Source: Phyllostachys edulis (Eukaryota; Streptophyta; Magnoliopsida; Poales; Poaceae). Taken from it: a stretch of DNA of 64,000 nucleotides. The number at the start of each line of letters is the position of its first letter. Positions within the stretch are counted from its first letter, which is position 1. The notes below the pieces were generated by a model. It was not told where the DNA came from and searched no databases. It saw only the letters and a list, made by a program, of their open reading frames with translations. The DNA lies in NCBI GenBank assembly GCA_036346405.1, contig CM070563.1, forward strand, positions 34,709,298 through 34,773,297, read 5' to 3'. This document shows positions 10,380-20,963 of this stretch, in pieces. The translations under genes were made by a program, and so were the position numbers.

Positions 10380-12250
10380 AATGTGTGTTGCATTTTGCTG
10401 ATGAATCACAACCTTCCTGCTTGGAGAGAAGAAAGCATTCTCAACATCTCTGACTACGATGAAGGCATGGAAGAAAACTTTGCCCTCGTGTTCGGCAACA
10501 CCCATGGTTCCTCTGGGGCCGTTGCTAAGGCACCGTCGTCCACCAAACCTTCTACCTCTACCGGCTCCACGCCGGCCATGCCTTCGTCGACAGGTACCGC
10601 TGTGGACGAATACTATCCCGAACCTGTCTCCTTTGGAAGAGGAGATTCGCAAGGTCCCTGGAGCCCAGCGAACCATGATGATCTCGTTGGCAGCATCCAC
10701 CCTGAAGGCTTGGAGAGAGCATCTGGGGAGAATCTTTTATTCGCCCTATAGTATGCCTCGTCCTCTTCCTCAAAGGACGAGAGCATGTTCACCCCTTCCG
10801 CATGTTCCGGCGGTCATCAGATCGCCGCCGTCGGTGACGTTCAACCCAATCCCGACGATAATCCCGGAACGTCCGGGCAACGCCAGGAGTAGGAGGAACG
10901 AGAACGCCTCCAATGAGAGGAAGAGGCCCGACAAGTCGAGATACGTGCCGCCACACAACCGCATATCTCGCATGTTCGTGACCTCTACTACCAAGACGCC
11001 CCTGGCTCCTTAACAAGGTTGCCACCGCTGGCGATGCATATGCCACCGCCGCGGGCAACGATGGTAAGAGATTCAAATGCCTTACCAACCCCCATGCAGG
11101 AGGATTCCCCTACAGAACGCGTTCGCTACTTAGCGACCGCCCTTGCACGTCCTCCGGAAGGATTGACTCCGGAGCAAGGAGTGCAAGTGATGCGTGCAAT
11201 TGCATAGGAACTACAAGATGTGGCAAAGAACATCTCTGCCTGATCACCAACTGTTCTTTCCAAAACAGACTCGCACCTAGAGGGGTCCTCAATCGGACGT
11301 CGAAGGCAGAGTCGTAATCATGATGCACCTGGTCGTCGTGTCCAAGACCAAGGTGAGCGTGACATTCATTTTTTGGGACACAGTAGACGTCCCAGATCTC
11401 CTGTCGGTCATAATAATCGTCGTAATACACGGCAATATATTGGACCTTATGCAAGATGCAAAGCTTTTTCCCCTAGATTGAGGGACGTCACCTAGCCAGA
11501 AAAAGTTCAAGCCAGGAAGCATGGAGACTTTCGACGGAACACAAAACCCGTCGGAATTCCTCCAAATCTACACTACTACCGTCCAAGCTGCTGGAGGCGA
11601 TGATAAGGTAATGGCCAATTATATACCCACAGTTTTAAAAGGTTCCGCTAGGACCTGGTTATTCAACCAACCTGAAGGATCCATACATAACTAGGAGATG
11701 CTTTGTAATGCATTGTAAAATAACTTTAAAAGTTGTTATGCAAAACCGGGGAAGGAAGACGATTTACATCGGCTTCATCAAACCCCTGAGGAAAATCTAC
11801 GACATTTTGTAAAGCGTTTTATAGAAGTCCATAATACTATCCCAAATATTTATAATGACTCTGTAATTCGAGCTTTTAAACAGGCAGTGATATCGAAGGT
11901 TCACGGAAGACCTCAACATCAACCCGCCTAGGTCCGTGTCTGAACTTTTCGACATGGCAGATCGATACTCCGACGGCAATGAGGCAGTGGAATGGAATCA
12001 GATGGTCGATAAGGGGAGCACTCCTTAGCTAGACCTCGAGGAGGTCAAGGAAAATAAATCCAAGAGGTCTAAGGGATCCACGAGCAGTAAAGGTAAACCC
12101 AAGAGAAAGAAAAAGGAGAGGTCCAAGCAATCCACCAGGGAGGTTGCGGCAATTGACCAGTGACCACCCTACGACAAGACCAAAGGTCCTTGGACCAAAA
12201 GGAGGCAAGGAGGTCATTCAAATGACCTGACTGCCCCACGGTCTACAAGT
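10380..12250 (+). pseudogene. Tat gag, broken
   Basis: Gag is the structural capsid polyprotein. A low-complexity N-terminal part is open to 10,751 (Ser/Thr/Pro-rich). The capsid-like domain starts near 11,521 with METFDGTQNPSEFLQIYTT, then AAGGDDKVMANYIP and DDLHRLHQTPEENLRHFVKR, all gag signatures of this lineage. In-frame stops interrupt it (for example TAG in place of Trp after SIHN at 11,692, and another near 11,930). A lysine-rich stretch follows at 12,050-12,150. Non-functional. Confidence 0.7.
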
Positions 12251-12280
12251 ACATCCTGGAGCAATGGGCGCTGGTGCCCA

Positions 12281-13189
12281 TTGCATAAGGTTCCTGGCCA
12301 TGACATCCGCAACTACTATACTTGGCAGAAGCAGATGGAGGATTACTACGATGGGAAAGGTACAATGCCTGTCCCGCTAGAAGATAACGGACCGCTAAAG
12401 GTCCAAGGAAATGACAAGGACACAGAAATATCGTTCCAAAGAACAGATCACCACGTCAACATCATTTATAGGGGTTCAGTCGCCTACACCTCTAAGCGGC
12501 AGTACAAGGTGGCATGGAGGGACGTAAACAGCGTTGAAGTCCCACCTGGTCGTCCGGAATACCCTAAATGGTCAGAGACCTCCCTGACCTTCAATAAGGA
12601 GGACGTCCCAAAAGGTATGTCTACTTCTCGTAAATTACCACTAGTAGTTTCCCCTACTATAAGTAATTGCAGAGTAGGGAGAGTATTAGTAGATAGCGGT
12701 AGTTCTCTTGATTTGTTATTTGTAAACACTTTAGATGAGATGCAAATTCCTCGTTCTAAAATTAAACCAATGACAAGTCCCTTCTATGGGATAGTGCCCG
12801 GTATGTCAGTTACACCAATGAGGCAAGTAGTGTTACCAGTAACCTTTGGTACAACTGCTAATTTTTGAACTGAGTTAATTACTTTCGAAGTAGTTGATTT
12901 TGAGTCTGCCTATAATGCTATTTTGGGAAGACCTTCTCTGACAAAATTCATGGCAGCTACGCACTATGCCGACCAGAAGATTAAGATCCCTGGTCCAAAA
13001 GGCGTGATCATGGTGCAAGGTAACCAAGCTGTCATGCTTTCATGTGATCGAAAGTCATTAGAACTTGTCGATCAGATGCCTTTGAAAGATCTTACTTTGG
13101 AAGATAAAGCAGGGAAGTCTGCGAAGATCAAGGCCGCTCCTCAACCTAATGAGGAGGTAAAAGTTGTACCACTCAGCCCCAACAACTAG
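12281..13189 (+). pseudogene. Tat protease region, broken
   Basis: An aspartic protease that would process the polyprotein. The active-site motif GRVLVDSGSSLDLLF (DSGS) lies at about 12,677-12,721, and NAILGRPSL at about 12,915-12,941. A TGA at 12,866-12,868 splits the frame. Gag-like and linker sequence precedes the motif (YKVAWRDVNSVEVPPGRP). Confidence 0.7.
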
Positions 13190-13294
13190 TCCAAGACAGT
13201 CCGGATTGGCACGAGACTAAGTGAGAAATAGGAAGACGAGCTCTTCACCTTCCTTCGGGTCAACTCAGATGTCTTTGCGTGGAAGCCATCTGAT

Positions 13295-13646
13295 ATGCCC
13301 AGGGTCCCAAGGGAGGTGATAGAGCACATGCTAGCCATTCAGCCTGAGAAAAAACCAGTCAAGCAAAGACTGAGACGTTTCACTTTGGATCGTCAAGAAG
13401 CTATCAGAGTAGAGCTTGATAAGCTCCTTGAAGCTAGCTTCATTCGGGAGGTTGATCATCCCGAGTGGCTTGCAAACCCGGTCCTGGTCAAGAAATCTAA
13501 CGATCAGCATGGTGAAAGAAGATGAAAAAAAGACTGCCTTCATCACTCCCTTCGGTGTCTATTGCTACGTCAAGATGCCGTTTGGGTTAAAAATCTTTGA
13601 GCCACGTATCAGCGTTTGATCTGAAAAACCTTCAATGATCGGTTGG
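13295..13646 (+). pseudogene. Tat reverse transcriptase N-terminus, cut by an insertion
   Basis: IQPEKKPVKQRLRRF, then EASFIREVDHPEWLANPVLV and the palm entry KTAFITPFGVYCYVKMPFGL are standard RT segments of this lineage. There is a frameshift with stop near 13,524 and another stop near 13,619-13,621. The RT signature continues only as far as KTFNDRLV; the next base starts the LTR at 13,647. The catalytic YVDD block never follows, so polymerase activity is impossible. Confidence 0.75.
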
Positions 13647-14047
13647 TGTAATGACCCTAGTTTTAATGAACAGTAATAAAATATTTTTCGTAGCATTTCT
13701 GGTCATTTTTTAAATTTGGTTAATTTGTTACAATTTAAAACCTCCATTTTCGATCCAAATCTTAGCCTTGTTTTAAAGCTTCAAAAGCCGGTCAAACTTT
13801 TGAGGTTTGGTTTTGGGTTCTAGTCAACTTTGCACTCAAACCGAGCCAATTAGCACTGTAGCGACCCAACCCCAAACCCTAGTGAACTTGTTCAACCTCG
13901 CCGTGTCTTTGGAACCAACCCTGTCAAGTTCCTTAGGCTCAGCCAACTCTAGTGCGCACGAGCCGTTAGATTTAAGTTTAACCGTCCGGACCTCCTCAGG
14001 AGCACCCGCGTGAACTTCTCACGACATCTGGTCTTTGTGCAAAGACC

Positions 14048-14432
14048 ACCCCTTAGGACCTCCCTTGATCTCATCGGACCGTTCAGGACCTCCCTTGATC
14101 TCATCGGACCGTTCAGGACCTCCCTAGATCTCATCGGGACCGTTCAGGACCTCTTTGATCTCATCAGGATCGTTCAGGACCTCCCTTGATCTCATCGGGA
14201 CCGTCCAGGACCTCTTTGATATCATCTCAACCGTTAGGACCTCTCTTGACCTCCTTGATCTCATCGGGACTGTCCAGGACCTCCTTGATCTCATTAGGAC
14301 CGTCCAGGACCTCCTTGATTCCATCTGGACCGTCCAGGACCTCCTGGATCTCATCTGGACCGTTCAAGACCTCCTTCGCTTTCATCTTAACCGTCCGGAC
14401 CTCCTTTGCTTTCATCACAACCGTTCGAATGT
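14048..14432 (+). repeat. Minisatellite, about 12 copies of a ~30-bp unit
   Basis: The unit resembles GGACCTCCTTGATCTCATCG followed by GGACCGTTCA, with point changes and short indels. It lies upstream of the N1 TATA box, so it may be promoter (U3) sequence. The last two units change to a CTTTCATCA-type core. Confidence 0.85.
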
Positions 14433-15539
14433 CCCACTCAATCTGAGCCGTTGATTTAAGATCGGATGATCAACTTGTGTTTGAGCTCGCTGTTTTGTTT
14501 CATGGCTGGACTGACAGCCTTGGTCCACATGGCAGTGGCTCATCTTCTTCTTCTGCGCAAATTCGCCAGCTCTGAGCACATCGCGGCTAGGTGGCGTTGC
14601 GCTGTGGGGTTCACAGCATGCAATCGACACTTGGCACTCGTTTGCTGCCATTTTTGGCCACGCATGAGCTACCTCGTTCACTCCGACGAGATGGCTATAA
14701 AAACCCCATTTTCGTTCTCGGCCAACTTTGATGCTGCAGTGGTTTGTTCTCCATTTCAAGTGTATCCTTCTTGTTCTTGTACCCTTGTTCATCTCTTTCA
14801 ATGCTTTGTTCATCCTGTTAATTGGAGCTCTTGGCATTGTTTGTAGATCAGGAGCCCAAGGTTATCATCTTGCTGTCCAGAGCGCGTTCGGAGCTCCGCC
14901 GTGTGGATTTCTTCACTCCGGTGAGCTCCCTCGTATTCTCTTGCGCATCATATCTTGTCTTAAGATATTGTGAGCAAAACCCTCAATCAATTTATCTCTT
15001 GATTCATAGGTTTATCGGGAATTTGGATTTTTCCCTATTTCCGGTCAACTCCTGTTCCTTCATCCTCATTCCTAATCCGGTAAGCCATTATCAATTTCCT
15101 TGCTACCAGAGCATCCTTACGTAATCCTTAACCTGTCCTGAGCATTCACTTATCTTCGTTTTGATCCAGTCGTCTTCTCCATGTGAAGCCGTGCCGCTGC
15201 CATCTTTTTCTTCGACGTCGAAGCAGCTTCGGCCACTTCTGACCTTCCCGAGCACCCTTCTTCATTTAGGTAATCTCCTTAGTAGCTCTTAGATGCTTAG
15301 GCACCCGCTGGATTGGACACTGCGGAGCTCTATAGCTATTTGCAGGTTTGTCGTACGTAGTAGCTCTGCTCAACCCCGGCTCGCCGCCGGTACCGGCCAA
15401 CTCAGTTGTTGAGACCACCCCCAATAGGTGTGCGATGTTATTGTGGACCTGTACGTGCCCTTGGCCGGCTCCGCCATGGCGTGTAGCGCCAGCGAGCCGC
15501 CGGGCAAATCGCGCGGGACGAGACTCTGTTGTCGTAAGC

Positions 15540-15800
15540 TACGACCACCCCCTTGGTATTTTTGCAAAGACCACCCCTTTTTGTCTCGATCACCTCTGTG
15601 GTCCTCGCGGCCTCTGGTCTTTTTGCAAGTACCACCCCTTTTTATCTCGATGACCTCGGTGATCCTTGCGACCTCCTCACAACCTCTGGTCTTTTTGCAA
15701 AGACCACCCCTTTTTGTCTCGATGACCTCGGTGATTCTCGCGACCTCCTCACGACCTCTCCTCGGGACCTCCTTAGGACTTTTTCTTAGGACCTCCCTGT
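15540..15800 (+). repeat. Minisatellite with GACCACCCC and GACCTC units
   Basis: Repeats of TTTTTGCAAAGACCACCCCT plus TTTGTCTCGATGACCTCGGT, with GACCTCCT links, downstream of the TATA box. The reverse complement of the same 36-bp-type motif forms the array at 19,546-19,772 in the opposite LTR. Confidence 0.8.
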
Positions 15801-17722
15801 GTATTTCAGGACCTCCCCGTGGCAACTCCCCATCTAGTGAAACTAATTTTTGCTTAGCATGCATCTTTTCAGTATTTTGGTACTTTAAATTTCTTTTTTT
15901 GGTATTTATTTGTTGTTGTTATTTCTAGATTCTGGTTGTACCAACGTGAGTGAAAATATTCCTAAGGCTCCAGAATCCGAACAAGTGGTCTATTACCAAG
16001 GCAAGCATCCTCTTGCACCATGTTGATCCCAGATTTGATACTTTAGTGTTTTGAAATGCAGTGATAACTGTTGCATGCTATTTTTGATATATCAGTACTT
16101 TGTGAATTAGTTAGTTATGTCCTAATCCTTGTGGCTTATCTTGAATCAGATTCATACACCCATGCTTAAGATAGAATTCTAGTGTTAGTATTTTGGATCT
16201 TTAGTTTTCTGCTTAGCCTTGCAAGTCAGTAGCACGTTAGTTGCTTGACAAGCTTATCTTATCAAACTTGGGAAACACCTTTTTGATTTCTATCTCTGGT
16301 TCTTTGTCTAGTTGCTAAAACTGAATGGTTAGTTAAGTTTTATTTGTTGAAAGCTTGGTTTAGATCTGGACAAGTGGATGCTAGTGATGGTGCCTTCGTG
16401 CACGAGACTTGGGAATGTGGTAGTCTTGTCCGGATCGTTAAGGACTGAACTTTGACCTGTCAATTCAAGTATCTTACGTACTTCCACACGCGGTGTATGG
16501 GTGCTGCTTGGTTAAGTATGGGGCTAATGTTATTGAGTTGAGGAACTGGTGGAGTGAGGACGTGTGTGTTTGATCACATGTTCCATAGGGCTTCGATTGC
16601 AATTTAATATGTGCGATTGAGCACAGGTTTGGATGTAGTTTATTGGATCAACATTCCCGACACAACATGTGTGCCCTGGTTAGCAGGTGCTATCAGTCAT
16701 TTGTACTAAGCGGGATTAGTCACACATGGGTGATTCAACTCAATAATGTCAGCTTACTGAAAAATACCGAATCTTGGTTTACCCGGCCGGCATACCAAAG
16801 GAAGTGTTTCATTGCTCGGAGGCATCCGAAGGCTTACGGGCTGACTAAGTCATGTGGGTAAAGATGTACACCCCTGTAGGGTTAAAACTATTCGAATAGC
16901 CGTGTCCACGGTTACGGACAACACTTGATCTGATGGTTATCAATGTATGGACCCTGTTTTAAGTTTTGTTTTGGGCTTAATGGATTTCGGCATAAAGGGG
17001 TATTCATGCTTGCTGTGTAGTCAAAGTGGGCAGCCACTTTGATTTTGTTGTGATATTTGTTTTATCTCTTACTTACTGTTGTTTTAGTCCAAACTTGCTT
17101 ACAAAATGACTTTTACAAAAAAATCAGTAAGTGTAGAAGTAAAACTTGGCTTTATGCAAAAATCTAAAACCAGTATGACTCTCATTTGCTAAGCCTTATG
17201 CATGTGCAGATTCTAATCCTTTGTATAGGTTCTACTAAACACTTCTTTTAGTAGTTTTGTGTAAGTCTTGCGAGTACCTTTTGTACTCAGGTGCTTTAAC
17301 AACTTGTTGCAAGTGAGGACGGTTACTTGTACGAACTACTCATTAGCGCCGATCAGGGCGACGCTAACGAGTGATGCTATTTCTATCCTCCACTTAGTTG
17401 CTTGAGGGTGATGGGCAAGCTTAGTTGGAAAATTTTGTTGTTTATATTTTCGTTCCGCTGCTAAACTCTTGTTGTGGTGCTGTTTGGCTATTTCTGTTAG
17501 AACCGAACCAGCATGTATAGTTTTGTTGTATATTTGTTGTATGCCTTGTATAACTGTGTTCAATGTTGTAATGGATATATGTGCAATAGTCTTTGATCTT
17601 AGGAACTATTGTGAGACATATATCCGGGACCCTAATATTGGTTTTGTTCCTTGTTAAAGATTATGCTTCTAGTGTAATTCTTTAACTTGAAACAGATCCA
17701 ATAACCGGGGGTCCTCACAACG

Positions 17723-17735
17723 TTGGTATCAGAGC
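17723..17735 (+). other. Primer binding site, initiator tRNA-Met type
   Basis: TTGGTATCAGAGC follows the N1 LTR after ACG. TGGTATCAGAGC is the standard complement of plant initiator tRNA-Met and confirms that 17,719 is a true 5' LTR end. Confidence 0.9.
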
Positions 17736-17954
17736 TATACTGACTATAGGTTAGAAATAGCATGGTCATTAGCACTAGTAAGTCTTCTCTGAAATTATTT
17801 TGATATCAAAATATTTTCTACAAGTTTAAGTGTGCTATCTTTTATTTCTTACCCATCTTAGTATCCTTTCTTACCCCAACTTCCAGTTGGATTTACAAAA
17901 TATTTTGCTCACTTACCTTGCCCTTCTTGTCTTTAGATGAATCATTAGTACCTT

Positions 17955-18668
17955 GTGAAGGAGACCCACACGCAAGATGTGGACAGATACCCGGCTCTAC
18001 TTAGAGACATGATGTGGAGAGCGAACTTCACATACCAGCCAATCTACTCCATCTACAGACGTGACAGAGGACCTGGAATGGAAGATTTTGAGTCCGTGAT
18101 CGACATTATTGCAAGACAAGTTACGGGAAGCATTCCATACCGTTTTCAGGCTCGTGGCACTTCTAAGGCCATGGCATTGCAGGAAGTGGCTCGTATGGCT
18201 ATGAGTCGTCTTCATTATGACTTAACGGAGTTGTCTCAGCCACCATATGACTATTTTCCTATGCAAGCACATGGCGCAAAGGTGGACACTTTTGCTGGGA
18301 TTCAGTTCGGGGAAGATCCCCACGTGAGGCAACTGGCGAGGTTGGTTCGCATCATGAACCAAGTTCACCATTGCACCATACAGGAGCTATACGAGACCCA
18401 ACGTCGTCTCATAGCAGCACAAGGGGGTCTCCTGCACTTGTACAACATGGGGCTCATTGGCCGTCATGTTGCATATGGCGCAAATGAGGTCTCCCCGTAT
18501 GCGTCTGCACCACTGGAGTTTCGACTCCCTGAAGTGGAAAATCAAGTGATTGATGAGTGGTCACCCTTGCGCCTCACTAATCCAGAGGCCCTTAATGACA
18601 CAGGATCCCTTGGATATCATCTTCTGGACGAGTTCCTAGTGAACTTCAACCGGGATGACTTTGTTTAG
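17955..18668 (+). CDS. 237-codon ORF of the N1 element, function unknown
   Basis: The only long open frame of the N1 internal region, about 220 bases after the primer site. There is no upstream ATG in frame (a TAG precedes the GTG at 17,955). The first ATG is near 18,009, inside LLRDMMWRANF, so either the start lies there or an exon is spliced on. The protein looks soluble: it has RFQARGTSKAMALQEVARMA, then PYDYFPMQAHG, then NQVHHCTIQELYETQRRLIA, and an acidic C-terminus. No CCHC, DSG, RT or integrase motif is present. I believe similar ORFs occur in grass non-autonomous elements but cannot name a family. The frame is clean, unlike the surrounding gag-pol remains. Confidence 0.55.
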   Translation: MKETHTQDVDRYPALLRDMMWRANFTYQPIYSIYRRDRGPGMEDFESVIDIIARQVTGSIPYRFQARGTSKAMALQEVARMAMSRLHYDLTELSQPPYDYFPMQAHGAKVDTFAGIQFGEDPHVRQLARLVRIMNQVHHCTIQELYETQRRLIAAQGGLLHLYNMGLIGRHVAYGANEVSPYASAPLEFRLPEVENQVIDEWSPLRLTNPEALNDTGSLGYHLLDEFLVNFNRDDFV

Positions 18669-19228
18669 GCCTTGGTTGTTGAAGACTTGCGACATAGAGT
18701 TGTAGTCTACTCTTAGCTGTCCTTTATGTAATAGGATAGTGCTTGTATTACTATGTTTGTTGTGTTGGAAGACTTGTTGTTTTGATAGTAGCCATGTTGT
18801 CCAAATAACATCGATTGAACTCCAAAACGACTGAAAACAACCAAATAACATCCAATAATTCCAAATACATTCAACCAACAAATACATTTCGATTGAAAAA
18901 CAAACATATCTAATAACAACTCAACGGAACGACCAGGCCATAACTTTAAGTAGGGCGTGGGAGACTCTCTGATCGACCGGGCCTACCCGCCTGTAAGCCC
19001 CATCGACTAGAGACTGGTCGTAGAAGAACTTATGACCAGGGGATGGTAATAGAAAGGCTTACAACTAGGTACTGGTCGTAGAAAATTTACGACCAGGAGA
19101 CGGTCGTAGAGGAACTTACGACCAGGTAGTGGTCGTAGTAGCTATGGTGGTCAAAGCTATGGAAGTCATCGAGGTTGCAGTGGTCGCAGAAGGATACGGC
19201 TGGGAGGTCGTAGGAATGCTACGACCGG

Positions 19229-19545
19229 GGGAGGTCGTGGAGGTACTGTGACCTGGGGAGGTCCTAGAAGCACTGTGACCTGGAGAGGTCCTGGAAGTAC
19301 TATGACCTGGGGAGGTCCTGAAAGTACTGTTACCAGGGGAGGTCCTGGAAGTACCACCTGGGGAGGTCCGGGAAGTATTGTACCCAGGGGAGGTCCTGGA
19401 AGTACTGTGAGCTGGGGAGGTCCTGGAAGTACTGATACCAGGGGATGTCTTGGAAGTACTGTGACTTGGGGAGGTCCTAGAAGTGTTTCAACCAGGAGAG
19501 GTCGTGGAGGCACTATGACCTGGAGAGGTCGTGACCAAGAGGATG
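19229..19545 (+). repeat. 27-bp minisatellite, about 11 copies
   Basis: The unit is GAGGTCCTGGAAGTACTGTG followed by ACCTGGG. Because the period is a multiple of three it leaves an open plus frame repeating a nine-residue GGPGSTVTW-like unit, and an open minus frame rich in PGPPQVTVL. Confidence 0.85.
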
Positions 19546-19772
19546 ATCTTTGCAAAAAGGGAGGTCGTGACCCGATGGGTGGTCTTGACAAAGTGGGTGG
19601 TCTTTGTAAAATAGGAGGTTGTGACCATATGGGTGGTCCTTACAAAATGGGAGGTTGCGATCACGAGGGTGGTCTTGGTAAAATGGGAGGTCGCGACCAC
19701 GAGGGTGGTCTTTGTAAAATGGGAGGTCGCGACCACGAGGGTGGTCTTTGTAAAATGGGAGGTCGTGGGAGT
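19546..19772 (+). repeat. 36-bp minisatellite, about 6 copies
   Basis: The unit is GGAGGTCGCGACCACGAGGG followed by TGGTCTTTGTAAAATG. The last two copies are identical. It directly adjoins the 27-bp array and shares the GAGGTC start, so one array probably grew from the other. Confidence 0.85.
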
Positions 19773-20963
19773 GTTAACCATGCGTAGTCAAATGAGAGGA
19801 GTATTCGACTACACAACAGCGGTTTGAAATAAGCAAAGGTTCGACTGCATTGTTGCAATCGAACGAACCAGTGATATAGCCAAAGGAAGCAGAGAAACAA
19901 CAAAGAAGGAACAAGGTGGCTCAAACTAGGAAGAGTATTTGGCCACTAAGAACTTACCAGTATGGAACTAGGGAATGGGCTAGCCGGAATTGAGCCGTCG
20001 ACGGTGAACCACGGCAGCGAGAGGACTCTGCACTGCAGTGATGGCTTGAGGAAAGAGAGTTGCCTTCAATCTTCAAGGTCACTCTGTGAAAGCAGGCAGA
20101 TGGTTCTTCTAGGAGGTCTTGAAGTGTCCTGGTCAGACGGAAAAAGAGTTGTATCCAAGGCAGCTCCTACGGATTAGGGAATAGAGTTAATTATGGGGAA
20201 ACACCACTTTGGGCATGGGTGTGAGCGGATGCCCACAATGTCGAAGTAGCCTTACCGATGGTTGTCAACGGCGAAGGTGGGGATGATGCGGCGGCGCTCG
20301 GTCGAGGTAAGCGCTTGGGCCTGAATGGAGCTCAAGCTCTTTTGGAGGAGGAAGAAAGTGAGGCTAGCACTGGAATGGCAAAGAAAGGCAATATGGGACT
20401 TGGAGCGAATATGTACATGCACCTTGGCACAACCGACGAGGAGGAGTGGTTTGTGCAGTTGACAGCATGGGCAGCATAGGGCAGCTAAATGACATCTTGG
20501 GTGACTACTATTAATGGTCAATAGACCACACCATGCTGGACCTCTCCCTCCTGGCACACGCAGCACACAAGTGGAAAGGGCACGGCTGCCCTAATCACAA
20601 TTAGGAGGTCTGCAGCACCTACTGGACTCTTCTTTGGTGGGAGGAATGTAAAAGGATGCACGGAGCAGGTGAGTCAGACTAGGTCTAGACTGATTAGCAT
20701 TTAGCCCAAGGAGAAATAGGAAGAAAGAATGAAGCTAGAAGGACTTGGGAAGAGCCAAAATGACAAGATTTTAGATTAGCTAAAATCCTGATTTTCACTT
20801 AAAGGAAATCCCTAGTCTTGGTGTCATTTATGCTGGTAAGAGAAATATGACGCGGCCAAAATGAAAGCTCGAAAAATCCATTCAAGAAGCACAACAATCA
20901 TTAACACATAAAAAGTTTTAAAAATCCCACCTTTTTGCCTTTATGGATTTTTGGGCTGTTACA

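Larger units (their letters stand above)
13647..17719 (+). repeat. N1 5' LTR (about 4.07 kb)
   Basis: It begins TGTAATGACCC and ends GGGTCCTCACA. The ending is shared with the T-family LTRs at 28.9-33.9 and 51.4 kb. A TATA box TATAAAAA lies at 14,696-14,703, about 1 kb inside, so the transcribed leader would be about 3 kb. It holds two minisatellites, a conserved leader block (about 15,463-15,540) and the palindrome CTATTCGAATAG at 16,888-16,899. Confidence 0.7.
13647..18790 (+). mobile_element. Nested non-autonomous Gypsy-like element N1 (5' LTR plus short internal part)
   Basis: A long LTR (13,647-17,719) is followed by an initiator-Met primer site and an internal part with one open frame. 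It sits inside the Tat RT; the five bases before it are GTTGG. No second N1 LTR or matching duplication was found: beyond about 18,790 the sequence belongs to an oppositely directed LTR. The 3' end was therefore probably deleted. No gag-pol motifs are visible, so any copying would have needed enzymes from a relative. Confidence 0.65.
18790..20963 (-). repeat. Truncated LTR G in the opposite direction
   Basis: Read on the minus strand it begins TGTAACAGCCC at 20,963, a usual start for grass Gypsy LTRs. It runs through a leader-like stretch and two minisatellites to about 18,790, where it joins N1 internal sequence without a recognisable LTR end. Its start cuts the last exon of the Tat antisense gene (GAGGTGGTC|TGTAAC). 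No matching target duplication was found at the other end. Confidence 0.55.

Noticed and set aside
17723..17735. tRNA-like words TGGTATCAGAGC and TGGCGCC
   Set aside because: They are complements of tRNA 3' ends used as primer sites, not tRNA genes; no cloverleaf surrounds them.
14048..19772. CRISPR-like spacing of direct repeats
   Set aside because: These are head-to-tail minisatellites without unique spacers, in a plant LTR context.
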